A stretch of 64,000 nt of DNA from Aplysia californica (lineage: Eukaryota > Mollusca > Gastropoda > Aplysiida > Aplysiidae), in contig NW_004797330.1 of assembly GCF_000002075.1 (NCBI RefSeq), forward strand, positions 683,456 through 747,455. Reading direction: 5' to 3'. A program made the translations under genes and the position numbers. Every line of letters starts with the position of its first letter. Position 1 is the first letter of the stretch. Shown piece by piece: positions 46,532 to 57,800 of the stretch. The notes below the pieces were generated by a model. It was not told the DNA's origin, made no database searches, and saw nothing but the letters and a program-made list of their open reading frames with translations.

Positions 46532-47809
46532 GGCCGGCACTATTTCTCAGAATGTTCAGGGAAATAAAGCTGGGCACTATTTCTCCGAACGTTCGGGAAA
46601 ATAAAGCTGGGCACTATTTCTCCGAACACCGAGTGAAATCACATTCTTTCCCGCAAATTTCGATAGATCTATAATTATAGTATAGGCCTGCCAAAGATTG
46701 TTCGTATACAATATGGTTCAATCGATCCAAAAAATGTCGGCAGTAAATATTTATCCAAACAAATGCTACAGTTCTAAACAGTTTTTCGCTACAGATATGA
46801 CGCGTTGCCTATGAAGGGTACTGCTCTTAAACTTAATGTGTTGTGTTCACTCGTGTGCTGTTTAGATCTAGATCTAGATATACGGTGTGTTATTGATAAC
46901 GACACATAGAACTAGCATCTGCGTTTGTCGCGGCCGCGACCAATCAATCGCTCGACTTTTTGGCATTTTTTGGTCCCCGAATCGGGGAATAAAATTCAAA
47001 GACGACAAAAAAAAAGAAACCGAACCTCTTTACTTTTGAAAGAAAGTTCACCTAGCTTCACTTCGTCTCTTTCTCACTTGTTGTCACCACGTTGATTTAT
47101 TGAATACGTTACAATTACTTTTATTTTTCCCTGTTTGTGGTGTTTCATTTTGTTACTGTGTATTTTTTTCTTTCTTGTTACTGTTCTGATATAATGTTGT
47201 TTTTCTATCAATGTTTTTTTGTTGGGGAAAAGGGGAGGGGGGGAATGTTGTATAGTGTAACGTCATTTAATTTGATGTTCCTACCTTCATTAAATTCTAA
47301 ATATATGTGTATACATGTATACATATAGATTTAAATGCGTTATAGTAGAGAGTACGTTCCACCAAAACCGATTACATGTATACTGACACTGTCAGGCCCC
47401 TTAATGTGTGTGATTCCATAATTTACATACGTAATATCCTGTACTTTGTTTTAAAATTATGCACATTTAGGGTTAAAACAGCCAGTCTTTCTTCAGACAG
47501 GTGGACACATGCCCTTATTTGTTAATTTTTGTAGTTGTTTATGGGCTGTTATAATTTTGATTTCATTCTGTTGTGAAACCTTTCTTTTTCACGTTTTTAC
47601 ACTCATCTAAAAATCTCTAGACTAGCTCTTGAGAATTGAAATAGATCTAGACCCAAAAATTTTCTCCTTCCCAGACCTATCAGAATGGCAGAATGAAAGT
47701 TGGCACAGAACTCTCTCGCAAATAAGCAAAAAATCATGAGACCGGAAATCATTCGGAGAAATAAAGATCGGCACTATTTCTCCGAACGTTCGGAGAAATA
47801 GTCACTTCG
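46532..47809 (+). mobile_element. GGCC...CACTTCG element III (MULE-like)
   Basis: Flanked by TTTTTTTAA (46523-46531 and 47810-47818), an exact 9-bp duplication. It begins GGCCGGCACTATTTCTC and ends GAAATAGTCACTTCG. Direct repeats of about 37 bases containing CTCCGAACGTTCGGAG occur about 2.6 times at the left end and 1.6 times at the right end. The 1.1-kb interior has no recognisable coding frame. It interrupts the pogo transposase remnant. Confidence 0.8.
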
Positions 47810-48799
47810 TTTTTTTAATGGAGTTGAAAAATACCAAGTCCTCCTGAATGATATGGCTCAAATGTGGAGGCAAGCCATAAAGGATCTATAGATCATTTTC
47901 CTCACACATGCTAGCTTCATTTGTAACATGGCTTGCATGACCATCCACAAAAAGCACTGACCTGGTTTCTTTATTGATGCCGTCTGAGGAACAAACATCT
48001 TTGATCCAGCCAGCGAATAGCTCGTTTAATATGATAAAATATAACATTGCCATAGCTGGACTTCCCCATATATATGCAGCTTCAAATACTTTCAAGAGGG
48101 TGTAATTGAATTACTTGCCAGGGGAAATCAACATTGGTGTTACAAATTGATTGTTTCCACTTGCACAAGCAAGACATGTTATGGTGGTCTCATTGTTACT
48201 TGTAATTATGTGTAAATGTGTTTGTCACCCTTCATGCCCAAAACTTCTTAACTTTTGGGGCACAATTGGAAACCACTTTCATCCGCATTAAAGATACGGG
48301 CAAGTTCCAGCAGTAAGCTGGCCTCAGTCCATAGAATGGTACCTAGTCTTGAGCTCCTCAAACGGCCCCCGCTCTCTTCTGAGACGTAAGCCTGCTGCAC
48401 ACTCAGGGCCTAGGGCTGTCGTAACACAATCTCTGGGTGGCGTTTCCTAAATCTGTAATACAAGGTTTTTCCTGGCAAAGTGTTATTGAATGGTGAAGAG
48501 CCGCCCCTTTTGTCTAAAGTTTTGTACTGACTGGCAAAACTGATCTCCTGTTCTGCCAAACCCTCTTCGACTCATTTCGATTACCCACTTTGCAATCTCA
48601 TCTTCTTCCTGGTTAGTCAACACCGTTTTTGGAAGACCATTCATTTCCTCTGATCTCCTCCGTCCTATCCTACTGTCACATGTTGCTATGAATATTGAAA
48701 AGCCAGTGTACTTTATTTTCTAAATGCTTTTTGTATTCATAAAAAAAAATTGAAATGTATAGTGATTTTGTGTACTACGTGTACTCTTTCTTTTCACAG

Positions 48800-48840
48800 G
48801 TGTGACTTTGGAGTAATTGTGTAAAGCAAAGCAGGTAGCC
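48800..48840 (+). other. 5' UTR part of the first coding exon of SF3B3
   Basis: CTCTTTCTTTTCACAG directly precedes 48800, a strong acceptor, so an upstream non-coding exon must exist. An in-frame TAA (48814-48816) upstream of the ATG fixes 48841 as the start codon. Confidence 0.8.
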
Positions 48841-51800
48841 ATGTACATGTACAATTTGACCCTGCAGCGCTCTCAAGGCATTGTTGCTGCCATTCATGGA
48901 AACTTCTCAGGTTCAAAACTGCAAGAAATTGTGGTGTCCCGAGGGAAGGTCATTGAACTGTTCCGACATGATCCAAACACAGGGAAAGTGTTCCCTGTTC
49001 TGTCAACAGAAGTTTTTGGTGTGGTCAGATCCCTCATGCCATTTCGACTTACGGGAGGCACAAAAGGTACATTTTTATTTAAAAATTTGTTTTTGATTAA
49101 TTATAATTTCCATTAGCTTAATAAATATTTTTGTCAACTGTAAATTAAGTTCAGAAGAGCATTTTGTCAAAGTGCATTAATTTATGTCAAATGCTAGGTT
49201 TTGTTTCACTTATACAATACTTACTTTAATGAGGGTTTGATTTTAGTGTAGATTCTAGTTTCTAATCAAAACTGAATTGACATTACTCAATCACAAAATC
49301 ATTTTCCTTGTTTTTCAGATTACGTTGTCGCCGGTTCAGATTCTGGACGGATTGTGATTCTAGAATACATCCCATCCAAAAACATATTTGAGAGGGTTCA
49401 TCAGGAGACGTTTGGCAAAAGTGGATGTCGCAGGATTGTGCCCGGCCAGTATTTGGCTGTTGATCCCAAGGGAAGAGCTGTCATGATTGGTACACCTTTT
49501 CTTTTCAATTTTTTTACTTTGTGTAGTTTTTATCTTGTAGATTACTTATTTCCCAGTGTGGCTGTAAACAAGTGCTATCGTAATACTGTGGGTGTCGCAT
49601 TCAACGAGGTTGCCGGGACCGGCTTGTTGTCCTCGTTGGATCTGACCTCTCGTTGAACACGTCAGTGTGCGCGTGTTTGAGCCGTGTTCTGACCGTCATT
49701 TTTGATTTTTAAAAATATTTTTCTTTTCCGTAACTCTTCTTGTGTGGAAATATACCTTCTCTCATCTAGGCCTAGATCTAATAAAGTGAAGACGGGAGCT
49801 TGGATTTTCTGATCTGGGAAAGAAAAGAAATTGACAAAAATGAAGGTTTCGATCTAGACCTACCCATCCAGAGTTCATCCAGTTTGCACTGCCCGCATCG
49901 CGTTCCCACCCACCCCCTCCCATCCCTACCGTAGGCTAACCCTTGCCCATCCTCTTGGCTTTGGGGCCCATTTTAGGAGGCACACTAGATCTAGCAGTAC
50001 TATGTGTTAGGAATGGAGGATGGGCCTTGTGCTTCGCGTGAGATGGAGAGAAAGGAGAAACATTCTTCGCTTTTGGGTCCCCTAATTGCTTTTGTTTGGT
50101 TATCGCAACCTCGTTGGAGCTGACGTACATTTACAAAGAAGATATAGAGGGGGGAAAAACGGGGATTAAGGATTGCCTCGTTGTAGCCGACTTCTCGTTG
50201 AATGTGACCTCGTTGAATGCAGCACCCACTGTATTGTATTTTTAAGTCAAAATAAGAATTGGGTTATTTTTTAATTTTATGAAATAGATAATGAATGAAA
50301 ATTTGTAAACAATTTTTTCTTTAATTGAATTTTTTTTAAACATGTATGTATGCTAGACTAGTTTTAGAAGGATTTTGGTTCATGCATCAGGACAAATCCT
50401 CAGGAGCTAAATGGTTAAAATGCTGACAGCTCAGCAGTGTCCATTAAAATCATTTCGTAGTAAAAACCTCTAAGTGCACTTTTTACAAATTTTCTTCACT
50501 AACTTTTTCTTGAATTAGAACATAATTCTGTGAATGTTATTAGCAGTTGATGTCACTTTAAAAAAATTGTTCTTGGCATTTTATCCAGGATGAAGCTATT
50601 TGATTCGAAACTAATAATAATGGCATTTGAATTGAATATGGCTGCGGTAGTGGTAGATTTTATGACATGTCTGAACATTTTAATGCCACACAAAGTTTGA
50701 AATATCATATGACCATTTTTGCTCATTGTAATTCTGTGTTTAGAGAGTATTATCAGTTCAAAGTGATGTGATGCATTGTGAGCAGTGTGTGTTTCTTTTT
50801 AATCATGTCATTGTGATATGATTTTATGAATTGGTGTTTTTATTTTAGGTGCTGTGGAGAAGCAAAAATTGGTGTATATTCTCAATCGCGATGCTCAGGC
50901 ACGACTCACAATCTCCTCTCCACTGGAAGCTCACAAGTCAAATACACTGGTGTATCATATGGTGGGGGTGGATGTTGGCTTTGAGAATCCGACCTTTGCT
51001 TGCTTGGAAATTGATTATGAGGTATTAACTAATTCCTATATGTATAGTTTGTTGTGATAGTCTAGAAGTAGTAGTTTGTAGGTTACTTTCATGTAATTGA
51101 CCCTGGGTGTTGAAAGAGGATTGGTAAAAGATTAGTTGTTAAAAGACTTTTAAGAAGCCCTCTGGTAATGTTAATTTTAGTTCGGAAAGACGTAATTTGA
51201 TAATAGAAACGGGTGTTTTTCTTCTTTTTAAAATGTTTTTACAATATTCATTTTTGGGATTTATATTGTGTTCTTTGTAAAGTCTACTATTCATACTATA
51301 ATCTCATATATTCTTCTGTAGGAGGCAGATGGTGATCCCAGTGGTGAGGCTGCCCTGAAAACTCAGCAGTTGTTGACTTACTACGAGCTTGACCTTGGTC
51401 TTAACCACGTGGTGCGCAAACATTCAGAGTCACTGGAGGAGCATGCTAACTTTCTCATTTCAGGTAGGTGTGTTGTTGTGGATGAAACAGAATGTCAATT
51501 TTGACTTAAATGTGTTATTGCTGAATTATTGAAGAAAAGTTTGAGATGTATAAACAAGAATATGATGTAGCTGCTGACGATTTGATTTGAAGACCTCTGG
51601 CTGAAGACTGGCGTTCATAAAAGTTCTATGCACTTCTAGTCATTGGAATTTAATATTGATTATAAGAAGATGAACAGTTTGTTTCAGTCTAGACTTAGTG
51701 TTGCTATTTCTTAATACAACAATGGATGTTTTTGTTTTTTAAGATTATTTCATCAAATTTTTATGGGACTGCAAAGACTTTGTGTTCACTAAGATAATAT

Positions 51801-54800
51801 TTTAGAGATTATCCATCTTTGTTTCTGTAGTTTTGAGATTTGACATGAATTTGATTTGCAGCTTTATACATTTTTGTACATATATTTTTCCCCACATTTA
51901 TTAATAGTTCCTGGGGGTCACGATGGTCCGAGTGGAGTGTTAATTTGCTCTGAGAACTACATCACATACAAAAACCTTGGGGATCAGCCTGACATCAGAT
52001 GTCCTATCCCACGCAGAAGGGTCAGTATTTGTCTATTAGTTTAGTTTTAGTAGAGGTTTTACGGCGCTCGCAACTGCATAAGTATTTGTCTATAATATAA
52101 TTTTTGGTTTGTGGTAGTACAGTTGAACCTACTCCCAGAGCCACTTCCCATTGCCTTCCTTGTGTATTTACTGACATTACAATGACATTGTGTAAGACTG
52201 CCACTTTTCTCAACAAAAGATGGTTGTTTTAGACAGTTTCGGCTGTATTTGTATTTGATTACTTCTTGTAACTTCTTTCTCTCTCCCCCCCCAAAGAAAG
52301 AGCTTACGCAGCGGTAGTGTTGGAAGAGTTTTTAGGATCCAGCTTATGTAAGGCAGTTGGTGAAGGAGAAATGGCTGATCTAGTGTTGTGCCTTTCTTTG
52401 TTATAATTAGCTGCAGAAACAAACAATTGGTTCAGGGCTCAATTCAAGATAATATATCGTGTAAAGCTATTGTTGCTATTGTTTAATCTGCTGCCATGCA
52501 CTGTAAAACGTCTTTGTATTTTCCTGTTTAAATTAAATTGGTTTTGTTGTCTTTTTCTTTTCTTATGAGAAAGAAAGTTGTGTTGGCCCCATTTGTAAAT
52601 ATGTTTTTTAAACTGCAATTACGATTCTGGAGTAATAATGTTTTGTTATCTTTATTTTCAGTGTGATCTGGATGATCCTGAGAGGGGAATGATTTTTGTG
52701 TGCAGTGCCACTCACAAAACAAAGGTTGGTACATATATTTGTTTATTTTTATCGGGGAAAATCGTTGAGATTTTTTTTTTAAATAAAAAAAAATAGGGGG
52801 CTCTCGTGGCCTAGAGGTTAAGGTGTTGGCCTCTCATTCAAAGGTCCCGGGTTCGAATCCGGGTAGCGACAGAAAAATTTTCTTCTCTAAAATTGTCTTC
52901 TTCTACTGCTGCTCCTTGACTCCTTCTTTCAGCTGTCTTTCTGCCACACCCCTGATCTTCTGGTAGGAAAGATCTACACCTAGCCTTCTCGGACAAGGGC
53001 GAAAAATCTCGGAGGTCCTGTGTGCAAGTTGCGCACGTTAAAGATCTCTTGGTGGTCTAAATTCGATAAGAGTAGGCTTTGGCCGCCACGCGGGCAAAAT
53101 TCAAAATTTCCTACCAACGAAAAGTATTAAGTGTGTCCCGCGCGCTCATATGACTTTATGCAGTTGTGAGCGCCATAAAAACACTTACCAAAACAAACAA
53201 AACAAAAAAAACTGATTACAAATGCAGGAGAGGACAGGAGGAGCTATTTTGTTGATAAAAGAAGTGGGTTTTTTAGAATTATATTTCCTTTTTGCCATGA
53301 ACATTATCTTTCATTTTCAAGTTTTCTCAATGCCAAAAATTGTGTATTCTTCAGCTTTCCTTTCCTGGAGGAGGCAGAAGCAAAAATTTGTCATATGGTA
53401 TTTAACTTGTTTATTTATCTCTTTCTTGTCAACAGTCAATGTTTTTCTTCTTGGCACAAACTGAACAAGGTGACATTTTCAAGATAACTCTTGAAACAGA
53501 TGAAGATATGGTAAGCAAAATACTTTATGAAAATGTGTTGCTCGGGTTCTTTTTAAGGATTCGAGATGTTTTATGATGTTATGGAATGCATGCCATAAGA
53601 TTAGTGTAAATGCATTATTTTCTCTTTTTAGCTTCCATGCTGTTCACCCACACACACAATCCTTGTTTACAATAGCTTTTGCCCCAGTTTAGGTTCAGTT
53701 TTAATAGTGCAGGGGTGTAAATCTTTTGCGAAATTACTGAAATCAGTTGTTTGTTTAATGTTGGTTTAGGACTCCGTCTTTCCTGTAAAATGAGGAGTAG
53801 GGATACAGAAATTGAGAGAAAAGTGGAAGAATTAAATTACAGTAATAATGGTGGCTACCTCATATGAAGTCAGTAATGATAGAATACGATGATTGTCTGT
53901 TAATATATTGGGACAAATGGAAATCAAAATCCTCTGGAAATAATTATACTCCCTAGATGAGGATTGGTACTCATGGTGTGAGTATAGCTTTTACGGTGGT
54001 TGGGGAAAACAATTTGGATGCAACATCTCCAATTGTAATCATAGTGCATGATCAGAACAAAGGAAATCTCAAATGGGTGACAAAAATTTGAAGTGAGGAT
54101 TGTGGATTTCTAGATCTGTCTGGTTTGCATGTGTTGGGGTACAAAAGACAGCGGAATCGTCCTTTGCGTGTGGCATTTTGTTAAATCTTTTCCGCTATAT
54201 TGATTTCAACAGAGATTTATTTTAATTTTTTAAATTTAGTACAGTTTTGTTTTGCTTTCATTTTCATTCCCTTTCCCGATCTGTTTTGAAAAAAAAAATG
54301 TTCTTTGTTTTCTTTTTTAGGTAACAGAAATCCGTTTGAAATACTTTGACACAGTTCCTGTTTCAGCAAGTATGTGTGTCTTGAAGTCAGGTTTTCTGTT
54401 TGTTGCAGCAGAGTTTGGAAACCAGTGAGTCCTTTCTGTCAAGTATTTTCCTTTTTAAATAGAATCCTTTTTCACCTGTGTGTAATCAGTGTAACAGAAC
54501 AATTAGACGTTTCTTGAAAGTTGGTCTCTGATTGAAAAGAAGATAGTACTCATGAAGCAAAATGATTTTCGGTATATGCTGTGGTCAGGGATGTTGCATT
54601 GCAATGTTGTTAACTTTTTAGTCATTTACATTCTCAGCTGTATGCTAATCTAATCCTTCGAGAATGTAATGGCAATATTATCATTGAAGTTGCAGTCGCA
54701 TTTGTTCAATATATGGTTAAAATCTCTTGCTCGTCATGACATTGAAGACACTCCCGGTGGAGCCAATGATCAGTGGTTGTGTCACACAGCCAGCAGTACA

Positions 54801-57800
54801 AAATGCCCCATCTGGTCACCCAGTCAGGAGAGTGACTGTAATGAACTTCTCGGGCCAGGTGACCAGAACAGATCATTTTCACCTGCGGCAGGTGGCCGCA
54901 ATGTGTTATGTAAGTGTAGGATAATTCTGAGTGAATAAGGTGGGTTTTTTTCAATGTGAAATTTAGAAAAGCATGGTTATTATGGGCATTGATCAGACTG
55001 GTTTGTTACTTTTTATTAATTGTACTCACAAATTGCTTCACTATTTGGCACATACTTATTATCCTATTCATTGAAAGTTAAATTAAATGTGTTTTTTTAC
55101 TTTCCCAGTCACCTGTATCAAATTGCCCATCTGGGAGATGATGATGGAGAGAGAATGTTCAGCAGTGCGAACCCCTTAGAAGAGGGAGACACCTTTCACT
55201 TCTCACCCAGAGAGCTGAAGAATCTGGTCATGGTGGACGAGATGGACAGTCTTTCTCCTATAATCACAGCCCAGGTATTGATAATGATCTTTTACTAGAA
55301 GCTATTGTTGTAACTCCGGTTTCAATGGACATTGATATTTGTGCAGCATTGGTCTTATAATGGTGGTTCACATGGCAAAGTAGACATAAAGCGTACGAGA
55401 AATGAAAATGGGGAGGCAGCACAAGGATGTTGATCTGCAACTGTGGCATCATCTCGTTCTCTTCGGGTGGTACATACATGCCTTCACTGCTGCTTGCTTC
55501 TCCTTCATCTTGTGTCTGGTCTTGACCTTCCATTGGTTATACGAGGGGCATACCAAAAGTTTTTTTCACCTGACGTTGAAGGAGTAAAGCTAGAAAGCTT
55601 GAAATTTTTTCATCCAGTGATGAAACTATTGAAAAGTGCCTGCTTGCTTTTTATAGCCCTAGTATGTGAAGCAGGTACTAGGAGCACGTGAACATAAGTA
55701 TGCTGTTATTTTCATGCCGGGGGGGGGGGTTAATCCAGTTCATGGTGGGAGTTACACTTATTATATCAGTCGTGATTGCCTTCGGTCCTTAGCATCTTCA
55801 AAATTATTTTTGAAATTGTAAAAAGATGGTAAATTCTTCCGTTTGTCTGAAAATGGCCTTTCTTTCCCCAGATTGCTGATTTGGCTAATGAAGACACACC
55901 CCAGTTGTACACATTGTGCGGGCGTGGTCCCCGCTCCACACTCCGTGTACTTAGGCATGGTCTTGAGGTAACTATCATCTCACATTCATTTTACTTTTGT
56001 GCTACAGAATGTCATTTACAGCTGTAATTTTGAGTCTTGGCTTTTGTGAGCTACCAGTATCTGTCCTTTTTCAAAATGCAGCATTTTGTAATGGGTCTGA
56101 AAAAGTTCTCCCCCCTGAGTTTGGTATATTATGTTCTTTTTTTTTTTCTGGTTTCTAAAAAAGTCTCTCTTCAATGATTTTGCCACACTCAATTCTTATA
56201 CGATGGACAAATTATTGTGAAGGTGATTAAAGTCTTATGCCAGTTCATGATTAATTTACTGTTAATCGTGTTCACCAGGTCTCAGAGATGGCTGTGTCTG
56301 AGTTGCCCGGTAACCCCAATGCTGTGTGGACAGTGAAGCGTCACACTGATGGTGAGTATGATAGAGGGATATACTTCTGTGCCAAAGTAGCTGCCACAGC
56401 AGAAAATAAGACTACTTGCAACCCATAAGTCTCTGCACATAACGCATTGTAACTATACCTTGTAGCTTAACTTCAAGATAATATGGGTGGGAAAGAGATG
56501 GTGGACAGTCAAGGCAGAGGTGAAAATCCTTGCATTTCAATATTCTGTGAAATGTTTGCTCTCCTTCACCTGCCTTTGGCAATGCTGTTTTCAGCACTCA
56601 TCTTTAAGGTCAATTAAGGTAAGGGGTCCTTGGTGGGGAAAGCAACAAATGTGTGTTAGAAGGGGCTTTTTGTGCAGATTTTGAATGGTTCTGGTTCTTG
56701 TACTTGTTGTTTAAAGGTATTTTGTGGCTTTGTCTCATTCTCTGTATACAGTATCATACACAAGGAGATCTGTTTCCTTCTTTATTTTAAGTATAACTCC
56801 TAACCAGGCTTACTGTCAGCAGTCCGTGTCAAACGTCTTGGCATTGGCATTGTATTTTGTCGTGGGTCTTGCCTACCATTGCTACACCCAGTATCAAAAA
56901 CCTTCCTCCAAACAGTTTAATGACAGGCTGGCTGGATTGCTCAAAATCCAATGCCAAGCCTACTTTCTTTCTCCAGGTGATGAAGCCTCGTCAACAAATG
57001 TGTGAGGTAGGTGTTCACAGTGCTGACAGTGCCATCAAGAATTTACAAAAGTGGATAGTTGTATGTCCTGTTTGTTTTGACTCACCCAGCCTGAACCCTT
57101 GGGGAAATGTAATTTTTTGTTTGTAGTACAGCTTGAGACACTGTGTCATTACTTTGTTCTTTAAGATGAAAAAGTATATATTTTTATCTGATTTTATTAA
57201 ATGGGTGATTGTTGTGGTGTATACATTTTTTTTTTTTTAATGGAATGATTTAATAATGCTTGTGCAGCCAATTATTGGTTGGCCCTTGTGGGCTGAGTGA
57301 GTTGAAAGTTTTATGTGTGTGATGAGGATATAAATGTTATGATATTGGTGCCTAATGTTACAAAGAAATTTGTTTCGGCTTCTCAAATGCTTTAAATTTC
57401 GGCATAGTGCTACAATATGAGTGAAAATTTAGTTGATCCAATGCTTGGTTATGGTGATAATATATGAACAAAAAGTGTCACTCAAAGAGAGTTACAGCAG
57501 TTGCATACAGAGCATGGAGACAATAGTTTCTTTCCACGTATCACTCTTGTGCTGTCAAATTTTTATGCTCTCGGTCTGGTGTGATCAGTTCAGGCAACTA
57601 GACCTGCATGTTTGCCGACAATCGTCTGAAATCCGACAATCACGACCCGACCCGACCCGCGAGCTGGCCGATGCTATCGCTAGGCCCACCTGTATCAGTC
57701 AATGTGGGTAGTGCGAGGCCTGGCCGACTGCCAGCGCCCCCCTTTTTCTCCCGTCGGCTTTGTCGGCACTTTCGTTTTCGTGCCGACGTCGGTGTTTCCG

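Larger units (their letters stand above)
44725..48692 (-). mobile_element. Degraded pogo-type DNA transposon, transposase gene, twice interrupted
   Basis: On the minus strand, pieces of a DDE_1 (pogo/Tigger-like) transposase appear in order: GRRRSEE and NGLPKTVLTNQEEDEIAKW (about 48670-48580); LYYRFRKRHPEIVLRQP (about 48465-48415); IFNADESGFQLCPKS, holding the first catalytic Asp (about 48296-48252); ITCLACASGNNQFVTPM; LFVDGHASHVT, holding the second Asp (about 47966-47934); YGLPPHLSHIIQ; FKKAGLFPLDVNVLDWNKV (about 46379-46323); and a C-terminal tail to about 44725. In-frame stops occur at least after FQLCPKS, RQP, FTIQ and KVQKVP, and there is a frameshift after KHIYT, so it is inactive. Two younger insertions split it: 46532-47809 and 44819-46144. 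Its right edge lies about 100 bases upstream of SF3B3 coding exon 1. Confidence 0.8.

Noticed and set aside
48817-48840. An upstream start for SF3B3
   Set aside because: There is no ATG upstream. An in-frame TAA at 48814-48816 precedes the ATG at 48841, which aligns with the human start.
52796-52870. A tRNA gene
   Set aside because: A- and B-box-like motifs are present, but the acceptor ends do not pair convincingly and the sequence continues into the SINE body shared with other copies. It is a SINE head.
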